Origin: Molossus alvarezi
Taxonomy: Eukaryota; Chordata; Mammalia; Chiroptera; Molossidae
Direction: 5' to 3'
DNA length: 64,000 bases
NCBI GenBank assembly: GCA_037176705.1
Contig: CM073886.1
Span: 13,352,501-13,416,500 of the forward strand
The notes under the pieces are model-generated. The model saw only the letters and a list, made by a program, of their open reading frames with translations. It did not search any database and was not told the DNA's origin. Within the stretch, counting starts at the first letter, position 1. Every line of letters begins with the position of its first letter. The position numbers and the translations under genes were made by a program. Of this stretch, positions 60,401 through 62,415 are shown piece by piece.

Positions 60401-61650
60401 ACAGGCCCTCCCTACTCTCAGGCTCCAGCCCTCTGCTCCTCGCGGCCCCTTCCCACCGTGACAGGCATGGGTGGTCGACACCCGCATGCGAGGGGTCCCC
60501 AGGGTGGCATGGGTGGGGCTGGAGGACCGTGACATCCACACCAGGGGCTCTCCGCCCCATCTCATCCTGGATCCCAACCTCAGGGTTGAAAGGCTACTCT
60601 GGCCCAGGTGGCAAGGGTCTCTGCGCCCCTGGCTGCTGGCTGGCTTTGCCCGGTCTCACCGGACCCCCGCCCTTGCAGGAGGCCCTGCACACCAGCTCCC
60701 TGGAAGCACAGGTTGACAGCCCTGCGGACTGCGGCCCGGACTTGGGGGAGCCTGGCAGGAAGACCCCCTCAAGGGAGGTCTCCCTGGGGGACTCCCTGCG
60801 GTCCCCGCCCCACTCCCCGAGGCCCCCCAGTGCCCGCATGCGAAAGCACTCCTTCGGGCACTGCTGCGTCTCCAGCCAGCCACAGGCCACGGGCGGGGAG
60901 GAGGCGGAGGCCCCGGACCCGGCCGACGAGGAGGTCAGCCACATCACCAGCTCGGCCCGAAGCCCCTCGCCCGAAGCCCCCAGGGTGGTGCGTGGCAAGC
61001 CGGACCTGTGCAAGCTCTACGGTGCGGGCCCCCAGGGCCTTCTGGACCAGCCGGGCCAGGCAAACCAGCACCGGCGGCCCTCGGTGGAGCAGGGAGCAGG
61101 GGACGGCCGCTCAGACACTGGAGAGGTTAAGGCCCAGGCCCTGGAGGCTGAGCCAGCCCTGGGGGCACGCCGGAAGAAGAAGATGAGCCCCCCGTGCATC
61201 TCCGTAGAGCCCCCGATGGAGGACGAGGGTGCAGCCTGGCCCCCCGCAGCAGAGGGTGGCAGTACCACCCTGCGGCGAAGAACCCCCTCCTGTGAGCCCA
61301 TGGAGGGCGTGGGGGTGGACCCTGCCCCCAAGGGGGAGCGGTGGGGCCAGGCCCCCTGCCGTGCAGAGCACCTGACCATCCCCAGCTTCGCCTTTGAGCC
61401 GTTGGACGTGGGGAGCCCCAGCGAGGACCTGTTCTTGGACGGTGGTCACAGGGTGGCCCCAGAACCCAGAGCTTCCTCAGGGGTCACAGCATCTGCTGAA
61501 GCCCACGAAACAGAGTCTCCCGTGCCCTCCAGTGACCCCCCAGAGAAAGGATGGGGGCTGTACCTCAAAGTTCCCCAGAGTCCCCCAAAGAAAGCAGGGT
61601 CCCCCCCAGCCACTCCCACACCAGGCGATAGTGTGGATGAACCTGTGTAG
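151..61650 (+). CDS. CACNA1H: CACNA1H, T-type calcium channel Cav3.2 alpha-1H subunit (34 coding exons)
   Basis: This gene encodes the pore-forming subunit of the low-voltage-activated (T-type) calcium channel Cav3.2, a plasma-membrane protein that opens near resting potential and drives burst firing, pacemaking and aldosterone secretion. The spliced product has four homologous domains of six transmembrane segments. Filter residues are E379, E973, D1513 and D1817, the EEDD pattern of the Cav3 family. S4 segments have arginine or lysine every third residue (exons 5, 12, 21-22, 29-30). H191 in the IS3-S4 loop and the polyhistidine run in the I-II linker point to Cav3.2 rather than Cav3.1 or Cav3.3. 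Exon phases join without a break to 2,344 aa including microexon 26. The start is the ATG at 151 in a GCCGCCACCATGA context; the stop is TAG at 61648. Identity is certain for the family and very strong for the paralogue. The species (bat) is inferred from repeats only. Confidence 0.97.
450..457 (+). promoter_or_regulatory. U12-type 5' splice site ATATCCTT
   Basis: An exact match to the minor-class AT-AC donor consensus, immediately after exon 2 (AACCC). No GT donor in the neighbourhood keeps the exon 2-exon 3 frame and the expected protein junction. Confidence 0.92.
1080..1104 (+). other. G-quadruplex-capable G tract in early intron 2
   Basis: Four runs of at least three G (five, five, six and three) are separated by one or two bases, about 630 bases into intron 2. 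This satisfies the usual G3+ N1-7 pattern on the transcribed RNA. No function can be shown from sequence. Confidence 0.5.
1623..1628 (+). terminator. Candidate intronic polyadenylation signal
   Basis: AATAAA lies in an AT-rich patch (about 1540-1650) of otherwise GC-rich sequence, with TGTGTTTCTCTTTTC just downstream resembling a GU/U-rich element. It is on the sense strand 1.2 kb after the U12 donor, so it could end an exon 2 read-through transcript. Use is inference; chance occurrence is possible. Confidence 0.35.
3528..3602 (-). repeat. MIR-like SINE fragment
   Basis: The stretch AAGGTCATGCAGCTGCAGAG followed by GCAGAGCTGGGCGAGACC resembles the reverse complement of the MIR core (accurate to memory only). 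It is old and degraded, and its boundaries are approximate. Confidence 0.4.
8508..8808. repeat. Old LTR-type repeat, MaLR/MLT1-like (orientation opposite to the 14.2-kb copy)
   Basis: The segment contains GGTGTCCTCATAAGAGGAGG, ACACAGACACAGAGA and a CCAGCTTCCAGACTGAGAG block, features I associate with a common mammalian LTR family. It reads as the reverse complement of the elements at 14190 and 23086. There is no coding capacity. The family name is from memory and should be settled by a repeat-library comparison. Confidence 0.45.
11727..11760 (-). repeat. MIR-like fragment
   Basis: GATGAGGAAACAGGCTCAGA is the familiar reverse-complement MIR core (in other MIRs it reads GATGAGGAAACTGAGGCTCA). 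Only the core is recognisable. Confidence 0.4.
11830..12165 (+). repeat. Ancient L1 (L1M-type) 3' fragment
   Basis: The segment contains AAAGTTCACCATTTGGTGG, a CCCCAAAAGGAGACC block, CTCTGGATATTTCACGTGAA and TGGCTTCTGTCACTGAGCAT followed by TCTCAAGGTTCACCCGTG. These are recognisable blocks of the old L1M 3' region on the plus strand. It shares the same order of blocks with the fragment at about 30345. It is not coding. Confidence 0.5.
12291..12477 (-). repeat. VES-type tRNA-derived bat SINE
   Basis: Read on the minus strand it begins GCCCTGGCCGGTATGGCTCAG (A-box region), continues through a B-box-like GGTTCGATTCC and a GGGGCGCATGCAGGAGGCAA block, and ends in a CT-rich tract and an A/T tail. 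The plus strand shows (GA)n and AAACATTGATGTGGGAGAGA. VES SINEs are characteristic of bats. No clear target-site duplication is visible. Confidence 0.8.
12925..13160. promoter_or_regulatory. Candidate conserved non-coding element with two RFX X-box motifs
   Basis: An AT-rich island in GC-rich intron. It contains GTTGTCATGGGAAC (12970-12983) and the perfect inverted-repeat X-box GTTGCCGTGGCAAC (13072-13085), interspersed with repeated CTAAT cores (GCTAATGAAT, CACTAATCA, CACTAATCC) and ATTATTAATGAG. The density of known motif shapes suggests an enhancer. Activity and conservation are inferred, not shown. Confidence 0.45.
14190..14556. repeat. Old LTR-type repeat, MaLR/MLT1-like
   Basis: It opens GAATTAGTCTGCTTGGCTGC, then CTGTCCTGGAGGCTGGAGGT, AAGGACACTTGTCACATTGG, TAATCACCTCTTTAAGGAC and CACTCACATTCTGAGGTC. 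This matches the block order of a widespread mammalian solo LTR. Blocks are shared in the same order with 23086-23407. The family name is from memory. Confidence 0.5.
17195..17450. promoter_or_regulatory. Candidate conserved element with an X-box-like site
   Basis: It contains GGCCAATGAAAAG (a CCAAT-type core), GGTTTTAATTAGAAAG (TAATTA), ATGTAATGATCTGG and GTTGCCATGCCAAC (17432-17445, one mismatch to a perfect X-box palindrome). It stands out as low-CpG and AT-rich against its surroundings. The regulatory role is inference. Confidence 0.35.
19465..19707 (+). repeat. VES-type bat SINE with 15-bp target-site duplication
   Basis: The head GCCCTGGCCAGTTTGGCTCG carries an A-box, and GGTTCGGTTCC is the B-box. 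A tRNA-unrelated middle (TTGCAGTTTGTCCCCAGTCC), a CT-rich stretch and the TGTCCTCGGGTGAGGATT tail with poly-A follow. AAAAGTGAGAAATTT (19449-19463) and AAAAGTGAGACATTT (19704-19718) flank it as a one-mismatch target-site duplication, so it is a full-length, retrotransposed copy. Confidence 0.9.
20545..20665. promoter_or_regulatory. AT-rich island with an AP-1 consensus
   Basis: CATTTTTAGTTTAAAAAATG runs directly into TGACTCA (20571-20577), a perfect AP-1 half-site pair, followed by AACATTAATGG and GAGTTATTAGG. This compact AT-rich cluster is unlike the flanking GC-rich intron. It could be an enhancer; a single AP-1 match has modest specificity. Confidence 0.3.
21688..21748 (+). repeat. MIR-like 3' fragment
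   Basis: CCCTAACACATACTAATTGC followed by TCAGTAAATGG resembles the MIR tail (gcctggcacatagtaagcgc then tcaataaatg). It is short and degraded. Confidence 0.4.
22820..22866 (+). repeat. MIR-like core fragment
   Basis: CCTGAGCCTCAGTTTGTCC followed by ACCAGGAAAACAG resembles the MIR core on the plus strand. Boundaries are approximate. Confidence 0.35.
23086..23407. repeat. Old LTR-type repeat, MaLR/MLT1-like
   Basis: It contains CTGTCCTGGAGGCTGGGAGT, AAAAGGACAACAGTCACG, GAATCATCTCTTTAAGGGCC, CCAAATACAGTCACACTCTG and TTTGGAGGAGACATAGCC. It lies in the same orientation as the 14.2-kb copy and is diverged enough to be an independent insertion. Confidence 0.5.
24075..24130 (+). repeat. MIR-like core fragment
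   Basis: CCTGGGCCTCTGTGTGTCC then CTCTGTAAAACAGGATGTCA corresponds to the MIR core (CTGGGCCTCAGTTTCCTCAT then CTGTAAAATGG). Confidence 0.4.
24358..24621 (-). repeat. VES-type bat SINE
   Basis: On the minus strand it reads GCCCTGGCCAGTTTGGCTCA at the head and ends in ATGTCCTCGGGTGAGGATTA and a (AAAC)n/poly-A tail (plus strand TTTGTTTGTTTGTTT at about 24364). GGAGGGTTTTTT on the left and GGAGGTTTTTT on the right suggest a target-site duplication. The GA-rich tract at 24421-24475 is part of the element. Confidence 0.88.
25106..25311 (-). repeat. VES-type bat SINE with perfect 9-bp target-site duplication
   Basis: TCCCCAGGA is found exactly at 25097-25105 and again at 25312-25320. Between them a minus-strand VES element carries a diverged head (AGCCTTGGACGATTTGGCTC), a B-box-like GGTTCGATCCC, a CT-rich block and the TATGCTTGGGTGAGAATT tail with poly-A. 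Its divergence from the 19.5-kb copy suggests an older subfamily. Confidence 0.88.
26670..26845. promoter_or_regulatory. AT-rich candidate element with homeodomain and octamer-like sites
   Basis: TCCTAATTAGCATGG (TAATTA at 26741-26746) and the near-palindrome ATGAGCATATTTCAT (26813-26827, octamer/POU-like) sit with GAATCAAGATCTTTAAGAGC in a 170-base AT-rich patch. The motif calls are mine; activity is not demonstrable here. Confidence 0.35.
28566..28579. promoter_or_regulatory. RFX X-box motif GTTGTCATGGCAAC
   Basis: An imperfect 14-bp inverted repeat matching the RFX-family X-box (GTTGCCATGGCAAC) with one change. It is one of five such motifs in intron 2. Confidence 0.5.
29300..29360. promoter_or_regulatory. 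Homeodomain-site cluster with 11-bp direct repeat
   Basis: CTAATTAATTA occurs at 29324-29334 and 29340-29350, preceded by AACTCAATTGG and AGTTAACTAA. This gives several overlapping TAATTA cores in a 60-base island within GC-rich intron. It is a plausible binding site for paired homeodomain factors; inference only. Confidence 0.4.
30345..30870 (+). repeat. Ancient L1 (L1M-type) 3' fragment
   Basis: It contains TTTAAAGTTCACTGGCGTTC, TTCCAGAACATTTCCTTCAC, CTGTCTGGACATTTCATATC, TTTTCAAGGTTCATCCATTG and TTTGTTTATCCATTTGTGCA, then TGATGGGCATTTGGGTTGTT. These are classic consecutive blocks of the L1M 3' region in plus orientation. No ORF2 coding remains. Confidence 0.65.
31248..31261. promoter_or_regulatory. 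RFX X-box motif GTTGCCACGGCAAC
   Basis: A near-perfect X-box inverted repeat (GTTGCC, two-base spacer, GGCAAC). With the copies at 12970, 13072, 17432 and 28566 it makes five in intron 2. Confidence 0.55.
34405..34505. promoter_or_regulatory. AT-rich island in intron 2
   Basis: A 100-base AT-rich segment includes GGAAATTGATTCTAATTTG, GGATTTTTAATTAAAACCC and TGTATAATTAAGCTTCC. It shows no repeat-family signature that I recognise, so it may be an old conserved element. Function unknown. Confidence 0.3.
35745..35872. promoter_or_regulatory. AT-rich candidate element near the end of intron 2
   Basis: CCATTAAGTGTAATTATGG and GGGTAATTACATTGG contain TAATTA-type cores and an NKX-like AAGTG within 70 bases, 1.9 kb upstream of exon 3. 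It is distinct in composition from its flanks. Regulatory role inferred. Confidence 0.35.
37445..37492 (+). repeat. MIR-like core fragment
   Basis: CTCTGTGCCTCAGTTTCCC followed by TCTGTACGTGG is a MIR core match just upstream of exon 3. Confidence 0.4.
37654..37680 (+). promoter_or_regulatory. U12 branch point and AC 3' splice site of intron 2
   Basis: ACCCTTGAC (37654-37662) matches seven of nine positions of the TTCCTTRAC minor-class branch consensus, with the branch A at 37661. It lies within the short distance typical of U12 introns from the terminal AC at 37679-37680. There is no long polypyrimidine tract, also typical of the class. Confidence 0.85.
37681..37792 (+). CDS. CACNA1H: CACNA1H exon 3: segment IS1, residues 100-137
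   Basis: It begins with the single base completing Pro100 and then WFEH; it encodes most of transmembrane segment IS1 and the extracellular turn rich in Cys, Glu and Arg. The acceptor is the AC of the U12 intron; the donor is GTGGGG, an ordinary U2-type site. Length 112 nt, ending in phase 0. Confidence 0.95.
37899..38032 (+). CDS. CACNA1H: CACNA1H exon 4: segments IS2 and IS3, residues 138-182
   Basis: [20 protein letters not shown] is IS2, followed by the conserved [12 protein letters not shown] of IS3. The acceptor is CCCACCAG and the donor GTACAG. It ends with two bases of Gly182 completed by exon 5. The intron before it is only 106 bases. Confidence 0.96.
38033..38438 (+). other. CACNA1H: Intron 4 (406 bases)
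   Basis: A GC-rich intron with a GTACAG donor and a CTCCCCAG acceptor. I see no repeat or additional exon in it. Confidence 0.8.
38439..38536 (+). CDS. CACNA1H: CACNA1H exon 5: IS3-S4 loop and voltage sensor IS4, residues 183-215
   Basis: The loop SLDGHNVS contains H191 (codon 38464-38466), the residue established in human Cav3.2 as part of the high-affinity zinc and nickel site and as the redox-sensitive position; Cav3.1 has Gln there. N192-V-S is a glycosylation sequon. IS4 follows as [15 protein letters not shown] with arginines at three-residue spacing. The donor GTAAGT is strong and is duplicated 20 bases downstream. Confidence 0.96.
38531..38570 (+). repeat. Tandem 20-bp duplication containing the exon 5 splice donor
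   Basis: TGTCCCCAGTAAGTGACCAG is essentially repeated. The donor GTAAGT at 38537 is copied at 38557, each preceded by CCCA and followed by GACCAGTGTCCCCA. Using the second donor would add 20 bases and shift the frame. Confidence 0.9.
38537..39743 (+). other. CACNA1H: Intron 5 (1.2 kb)
   Basis: A non-coding intron beginning with the duplicated donor. It contains a short purine/pyrimidine stretch (GTGTGTATGTATATGTGGGG at about 39030) but no recognised SINE. The acceptor is CTTGCAG. Confidence 0.8.
39744..39903 (+). CDS. CACNA1H: CACNA1H exon 6: IS4-S5 linker and IS5, residues 215-268
   Basis: [20 protein letters not shown] is the S4-S5 linker and start of IS5; [20 protein letters not shown] completes IS5 into the extracellular loop. 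Phase 1 in (completing Ser215), phase 2 out (Arg268). Donor GTGTGAG. Confidence 0.96.
40203..40521 (+). CDS. CACNA1H: CACNA1H exon 7: extracellular IS5-pore loop, residues 268-374
   Basis: This exon encodes the long cysteine-rich turret of domain I. N271-L-T is a sequon; cysteines occur in [32 protein letters not shown] and NVCRSGD and are typical of T-type channels. It ends in AWIAIFQ before the pore helix. The acceptor follows a long CT-rich tract. The sequence at 40255-40276 has an exact copy in intron 8. Confidence 0.96.
40705..40797 (+). CDS. CACNA1H: CACNA1H exon 8: domain I selectivity filter and IS6, residues 375-405
   Basis: [17 protein letters not shown] contains the domain I filter glutamate (E379), followed by [14 protein letters not shown] of IS6. 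93 bases, both boundaries in phase 0, donor GTGAGT. Confidence 0.96.
41223..41428 (+). repeat. Minisatellite, about 5 copies of a 40-42-bp unit, each with CACGTG
   Basis: The unit starts AGTGTGTGAGACCTCCCAGG and ends CCACGTGGCCCC; starts lie at 41223, 41265, 41305, 41345 and 41385. The first and last units read AGTCACGTGG and are 2 bases longer than the three middle ones. Every unit includes the palindromic E-box CACGTG. Confidence 0.9.
41621..41642 (+). repeat. Exact 22-bp copy of an exon 7 segment
   Basis: The bases here are identical to 40255-40276 in exon 7 (coding ENPFICS), in an open frame and with a CAGACC shared a few bases upstream. Similarity fades on both sides. It is probably a remnant of a local duplication; no matching splice sites of good quality frame it. 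Confidence 0.7.
42021..42810 (+). CDS. CACNA1H: CACNA1H exon 9: end of IS6 and I-II linker, residues 406-669
   Basis: [20 protein letters not shown] ends IS6; the following [18 protein letters not shown] and the [12 protein letters not shown] helix region correspond to the gating brake known in Cav3 I-II linkers, which stabilises the closed state. A basic stretch ([13 protein letters not shown]) follows, then nine consecutive histidines at 42369-42395 plus YHFSH. The remainder is low-complexity Pro, Gly and Ser with [14 protein letters not shown] at the end. 790 bases; donor GTAAGG. Confidence 0.96.
42811..43905 (+). other. CACNA1H: Intron 9 (1.1 kb)
   Basis: A GC-rich intron with a degenerate TG/CA-rich stretch at about 43680-43815 (repeated TATGTGCAGGTATGCCCAGG-type phrases). 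No mobile element is recognised. The acceptor is CACCCCTCAG. Confidence 0.75.
43906..44348 (+). CDS. CACNA1H: CACNA1H exon 10: distal I-II linker and IIS1, residues 669-816
   Basis: It encodes the [13 protein letters not shown] segment, CPYC, an acidic [10 protein letters not shown] stretch, a [11 protein letters not shown] block and the basic [17 protein letters not shown] that leads into IIS1 ([18 protein letters not shown]). Phase 1 in, phase 0 out. Donor GTGGGT. Confidence 0.96.
44349..45763 (+). other. CACNA1H: Intron 10 (1.4 kb) with ACATG-rich tract
   Basis: The region 45105-45345 is an irregular tract of ACACATG/CATGTGCACA phrases, a degenerate alternating purine-pyrimidine repeat. 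The rest is unique. The acceptor is CACCCACAG. Confidence 0.75.
45764..45915 (+). CDS. CACNA1H: CACNA1H exon 11: IIS2 and IIS3, residues 817-867
   Basis: [20 protein letters not shown] then [20 protein letters not shown] encodes IIS2, and [10 protein letters not shown] starts IIS3. The exon ends with two bases of Ser867. Donor GTGGGT. Confidence 0.96.
45916..46579 (+). other. CACNA1H: Intron 11 (664 bases)
   Basis: Unique non-coding sequence with canonical GT and CCCACAG ends. No repeat or extra exon recognised. Confidence 0.75.
46580..46765 (+). CDS. CACNA1H: CACNA1H exon 12: voltage sensor IIS4 and IIS5, residues 867-929
   Basis: [11 protein letters not shown] precedes IIS4 ([19 protein letters not shown]), then the S4-S5 linker [16 protein letters not shown] and IIS5 ([15 protein letters not shown]). 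Phase 2 in, phase 2 out. Donor GTGGGC. Confidence 0.96.
46766..47303 (+). other. CACNA1H: Intron 12 (538 bases)
   Basis: Unique GC-rich intron. The acceptor is CTCCCCACCCCAG. Nothing else recognised. Confidence 0.75.
47304..47421 (+). CDS. CACNA1H: CACNA1H exon 13: IIS5 end and pore loop, residues 929-968
   Basis: [20 protein letters not shown] and the [16 protein letters not shown] pore helix of domain II. 118 bases, ending in phase 0 with donor GTAAAG. Confidence 0.96.
47719..47874 (+). CDS. CACNA1H: CACNA1H exon 14: domain II filter and IIS6, residues 969-1020
   Basis: [17 protein letters not shown] carries the domain II filter glutamate E973; [20 protein letters not shown] is IIS6 and LVEGFQAE begins the II-III linker. 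156 bases, phase 0 on both sides. Confidence 0.96.
48094..48184 (+). CDS. CACNA1H: CACNA1H exon 15: proximal II-III linker, residues 1021-1051
   Basis: [20 protein letters not shown] followed by [10 protein letters not shown], an acidic cytoplasmic segment. It ends with one base of Glu1051. Donor GTGTGT. Confidence 0.93.
48333..48541 (+). CDS. CACNA1H: CACNA1H exon 16: II-III linker, residues 1051-1120
   Basis: [20 protein letters not shown], then a Pro/Ser-rich segment with [19 protein letters not shown]. The [15 protein letters not shown] block is shared with Cav3.2 orthologues. Phase 1 in, phase 0 out; donor GTAGGG. Confidence 0.93.
48542..49727 (+). other. CACNA1H: Intron 16 (1.2 kb)
   Basis: It contains a C-homopolymer (about 48630-48643) and otherwise unique sequence; 48740-48900 is relatively AT-rich. 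No mobile element is recognised. The acceptor is CCCCTGCAG. Confidence 0.75.
49728..50138 (+). CDS. CACNA1H: CACNA1H exon 17: II-III linker, residues 1121-1257
   Basis: The serine-rich [18 protein letters not shown] segment, [16 protein letters not shown], an acidic patch and [20 protein letters not shown]. There are several basic-Ser motifs that could be phosphorylated. An internal GGCCCAGGGTAGGAG contains a weak donor-like site. 411 bases, phase 0 both ends, donor GTGAGT. Confidence 0.95.
50139..50674 (+). other. CACNA1H: Intron 17 (536 bases)
   Basis: Unique GC-rich intron with acceptor CCTCCCCCAG. Nothing else recognised. Confidence 0.75.
50675..50775 (+). CDS. CACNA1H: CACNA1H exon 18: end of II-III linker, residues 1258-1291
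   Basis: [20 protein letters not shown] then [13 protein letters not shown], the conserved region just before IIIS1. Ends with two bases of Arg1291; donor GTAAAG. Confidence 0.96.
50949..51072 (+). CDS. CACNA1H: CACNA1H exon 19: segment IIIS1, residues 1291-1332
   Basis: [20 protein letters not shown] then [21 protein letters not shown]: the IIIS1 segment. Donor GTGAGG. Confidence 0.96.
51146..51214 (+). CDS. CACNA1H: CACNA1H exon 20: segment IIIS2, residues 1333-1355
   Basis: [20 protein letters not shown] then LVK, a compact 69-base phase-0 exon that encodes most of IIIS2. The flanking intron 19 is only 73 bases. Donor GTACCT. Confidence 0.95.
51362..51546 (+). CDS. CACNA1H: CACNA1H exon 21: IIIS3 and voltage sensor IIIS4, residues 1356-1417
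   Basis: [19 protein letters not shown] leads to IIIS3 ([20 protein letters not shown]) and IIIS4 ([18 protein letters not shown]). A CAG/GTGAGC donor-like site occurs inside the exon at 51384-51392. Ends with two bases of Arg1417. Donor GTGGGT. Confidence 0.96.
51716..51842 (+). CDS. CACNA1H: CACNA1H exon 22: IIIS4-S5 linker and IIIS5, residues 1417-1459
   Basis: [20 protein letters not shown] then [22 protein letters not shown]: the S4-S5 linker and IIIS5. Donor GTGGGC. Confidence 0.96.
52027..52152 (+). CDS. CACNA1H: CACNA1H exon 23: domain III extracellular loop, residues 1460-1501
   Basis: [20 protein letters not shown] then [23 protein letters not shown]1475-I-S is the sequon corresponding to the human site reported near N1466. 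126 bases, phase 0 both ends. Confidence 0.96.
52358..52447 (+). CDS. CACNA1H: CACNA1H exon 24: domain III selectivity filter, residues 1502-1531
   Basis: [20 protein letters not shown] then [11 protein letters not shown]1513 is the domain III filter aspartate that distinguishes T-type (EEDD) from high-voltage-activated (EEEE) channels. 90 bases, phase 0. Confidence 0.97.
52664..52856 (+). CDS. CACNA1H: CACNA1H exon 25: IIIS6 and start of III-IV linker, residues 1532-1596
   Basis: [20 protein letters not shown] then [20 protein letters not shown] is IIIS6; [20 protein letters not shown] and RKRR form a highly charged helical linker. The exon ends with a single A before GTAAGG; that A joins GC of exon 26 (Ser) or AG of exon 27 (Lys). 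Confidence 0.95.
52857..53393 (+). other. CACNA1H: Intron 25 (537 bases)
   Basis: Unique intron upstream of the microexon, with a good polypyrimidine tract (CTCCTTGTCTTTCCAG). No repeats recognised. Confidence 0.75.
53394..53411 (+). CDS. CACNA1H: CACNA1H exon 26: 18-nt alternative cassette microexon (STLPNP + E)
   Basis: GCACTTTGCCCAACCCAG lies between TCTTTCCAG and GTACCT. Inclusion gives Ser-Thr-Leu-Pro-Asn-Pro-Glu before AQRRPYY; skipping joins exon 25 A to exon 27 AG to give Lys before AQRRPYY. Both keep frame. Human and rodent Cav3.2 have the same 18-base cassette (numbered 25 or 26), which alters recovery from inactivation and the effect of a rat absence-epilepsy mutation; that is recalled knowledge. 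Confidence 0.9.
53412..54648 (+). other. CACNA1H: Intron 26 (1.2 kb)
   Basis: Unique non-coding sequence without recognised repeats. The acceptor is CCCTGCAG. Confidence 0.75.
54649..54800 (+). CDS. CACNA1H: CACNA1H exon 27: end of III-IV linker and IVS1, residues 1602-1652
   Basis: [20 protein letters not shown] then [20 protein letters not shown] is IVS1, ending [10 protein letters not shown]. Phase 1 in, phase 0 out; donor GTGGGG. Confidence 0.96.
54801..55901 (+). other. CACNA1H: Intron 27 (1.1 kb) with a VES SINE
   Basis: It contains the VES element at 55242-55496. The remainder is unique sequence. The acceptor is GCTCTGCCCCCAG. Confidence 0.8.
55242..55496 (+). repeat. VES-type bat SINE
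   Basis: The head CCCTGGCTGGTTTGGCTCAG, B-box GGTTCGGTTCC, the GGGTCGTGCGGGTGGCAGCC middle, a long CT-repeat and the TGTCCTCCGGTGAGGAT tail with poly-A. AAAGGACACC before it and AAAGACACC after it suggest a target-site duplication. It is very similar to the 19.5-kb copy, hence a young subfamily. Confidence 0.9.
55902..56011 (+). CDS. CACNA1H: CACNA1H exon 28: segment IVS2, residues 1653-1689
   Basis: [20 protein letters not shown] then [19 protein letters not shown]2 and the start of the S2-S3 turn. Ends with two bases of Arg1689. Donor GTATGT. Confidence 0.96.
56012..56381 (+). other. CACNA1H: Intron 28 (370 bases) with degenerate tandem repeat
   Basis: Between 56155 and 56295 phrases such as ATGGGTGGCACCGGGACAC, ATGGGTGATACCAAGACAC, GTGGGTCACACTAGG and GTGGGTGACACCTAAACAC recur, giving an irregular minisatellite of about 30-base period. 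The acceptor is GCCGCCCAG. Confidence 0.7.
56382..56515 (+). CDS. CACNA1H: CACNA1H exon 29: IVS3 and start of IVS4, residues 1689-1734
   Basis: [20 protein letters not shown] (IVS3), [20 protein letters not shown] and RIAR (IVS4 start). Ends with the first base of Val1734. Donor GTAGGC. Confidence 0.96.
56701..56771 (+). CDS. CACNA1H: CACNA1H exon 30: voltage sensor IVS4 and S4-S5 linker, residues 1734-1757
   Basis: [20 protein letters not shown] then ALPQ: the end of IVS4 and the linker. 71 bases, donor GTAGGT. Confidence 0.96.
56772..58158 (+). other. CACNA1H: Intron 30 (1.4 kb) with a short SINE
   Basis: It contains a short CATT repeat (CATTCATTCATTCATTCATT at about 56842) and the abbreviated SINE at 57928-58013. 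The acceptor is CTCCTGTGTAG. Confidence 0.8.
57928..58013 (+). repeat. Short tRNA-only SINE with 15-bp target-site duplication
   Basis: GATTTGGCTCAGCGATTGGA then GTGTCGGCCTG and GGGTTCAGTTCCTGCTAGG give the A- and B-box regions, followed directly by an A-rich tail. AAGAACAAGAATTCA (57913-57927) and AAGAACGAGAATTCA (58014-58028) flank it. It lacks the tRNA-unrelated body, CT tract and GAGGATT tail of full VES copies. Confidence 0.8.
58159..58237 (+). CDS. CACNA1H: CACNA1H exon 31: segment IVS5, residues 1758-1784
   Basis: [20 protein letters not shown] then ELFGRL: IVS5. Ends with the first base of Glu1784. Donor GTGAGT. Confidence 0.96.
58238..59220 (+). other. CACNA1H: Intron 31 (983 bases)
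   Basis: It has a short CA-rich tract at 58393-58445 (ACACACATGCACACACATGT) and otherwise unique sequence. The acceptor is CTATCCTGCAG. Confidence 0.75.
59221..59342 (+). CDS. CACNA1H: CACNA1H exon 32: domain IV pore loop and selectivity filter, residues 1784-1824
   Basis: [20 protein letters not shown] then [21 protein letters not shown]1817 is the domain IV filter aspartate. Phase 1 in, phase 0 out; donor GTATGG. Confidence 0.97.
59414..59843 (+). CDS. CACNA1H: CACNA1H exon 33: IVS6 and proximal C-terminus, residues 1825-1968
   Basis: [20 protein letters not shown], then IVS6 ([20 protein letters not shown]) and [21 protein letters not shown], the acidic post-S6 helix typical of T-type channels. 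[20 protein letters not shown] is a conserved C-terminal block. Ends with one base of Gly1968; donor GTAAGA. Confidence 0.96.
59938..60098 (+). CDS. CACNA1H: CACNA1H exon 34: C-terminal cytoplasmic region, residues 1968-2021
   Basis: A Ser/Pro/Ala-rich, poorly conserved tail segment ending [13 protein letters not shown], which matches the orthologous exon end. Phase 1 in, phase 0 out; donor GTAGGA. Intron retention would meet a stop at 60126. Confidence 0.9.
60099..60678 (+). other. CACNA1H: Intron 34 (580 bases)
   Basis: GC-rich; the frame of exon 35 stays open back to about 60274 but no splice evidence supports a longer exon. The acceptor is CCCTTGCAG. Confidence 0.75.
60679..61650 (+). 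CDS. CACNA1H: CACNA1H exon 35: distal C-terminus, residues 2022-2344, and stop
   Basis: It starts [15 protein letters not shown] and contains [36 protein letters not shown] (a motif shared among Cav3 tails), [14 protein letters not shown] and [20 protein letters not shown]. The protein ends DSVDEPV with TAG at 61648-61650. 323 aa plus stop, intact. Confidence 0.96.
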   Translation, partial: EALHTSSLEAQVDSPADCGPDLGEPGRKTPSREVSLGDSLRSPPHSPRPPSARMRKHSFGHCCVSSQPQATGGEEAEAPDPADEEVSHITSSARSPSPEAPRVVRGKPDLCKLYGAGPQGLLDQPGQANQHRRPSVEQGAGDGRSDTGEVKAQALEAEPALGARRKKKMSPPCISVEPPMEDEGAAWPPAAEGGSTTLRRRTPSCEPMEGVGVDPAPKGERWGQAPCRAEHLTIPSFAFEPLDVGSPSEDLFLDGGHRVAPEPRASSGVTASAEAHETESPVPSSDPPEKGWGLYLKVPQSPPKKAGSPPATPTPGDSVDEPV

Positions 61651-62415
61651 CAGGGGCCCGATGCCACACAGCTTGGCCCTGGGGATGGGGTAATCCAGTG
61701 GGGCAATGGCCCCAGGCAGGGCCACGCAGGACCCCAGCTCGGGTCCCACCTTGGGCAGAGGAGCCAGGAGGACATGCTCCCAGGGAGAGGGAGGCAGATG
61801 CTATTCCGGGCCAAGAGGAACACGGTCAGCTCCTCGGACTGCGAGCCTGTCCCTGCGGGTTTGGGCTTCTCCAAGTCTCGCAGCCGTGGCCCGGCAGCGT
61901 GGTCAGCGGTCCCTTCGTGAGAGAGCCGCGTCCTCGGGACAAGGACCCGAAAGCAACCAGAAGGAAAAAGGCAAAGACCCTCCAGCACAGTCTCATCCTC
62001 ACGTCCACTCGTTTTTGTGGGGAACACACGCGTGGGGCCACTTAGCTCGCGGGTGGCAGCCCAGTCCCAGACCCACAGCCATGCTTCACCATCCTCACAG
62101 TCGGGGCTCCCCCCACTGGCCCTGGCCCCCACTGCTGTCTCTCCATCTCCTTCCCAGGCCCGCCCCACATTCTGTGCAGAAAACACCCGTCGATTCTGGT
62201 CTCCGAGTCACCACATCACCAGGGAGCGGGAGCCCAGACCCCGTGGTGCCCAGCACCTCCGCTGGCCGTCCTGGGGACGAGCCCCTTGGTTTCCTCCTGT
62301 TTCTTTTTAAAATTCAGGTTAAACGTTGCAATAATCTGATGCAGAACATTCAGCTTTTGAAGTCAAGGGCGGGGGCAGAGCAAAGCCAAATAAATATTAA
62401 CTTATTTAAGGAACA
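61651..62415 (+). other. CACNA1H: CACNA1H 3' UTR
   Basis: Starts after the TAG and runs to the expected cleavage zone about 15-25 bases after the AATAAA at 62389. The final 120 bases turn AT-rich (AAATAAATATTAACTTATTT). The exact cleavage position is inferred. Confidence 0.8.
62389..62394 (+). terminator. Polyadenylation signal AATAAA of CACNA1H
   Basis: A canonical AATAAA in an AT-rich context, followed about 25 bases later by a G/T-rich GTGGGTG. It is the first clear signal after the stop codon. Confidence 0.85.

Noticed and set aside
60274..60678. A longer version of exon 35 starting upstream in intron 34
   Set aside because: The frame is open but the CCCTTGCAG acceptor at 60678 gives the expected orthologous junction, and retention from exon 34 meets a stop at 60126.
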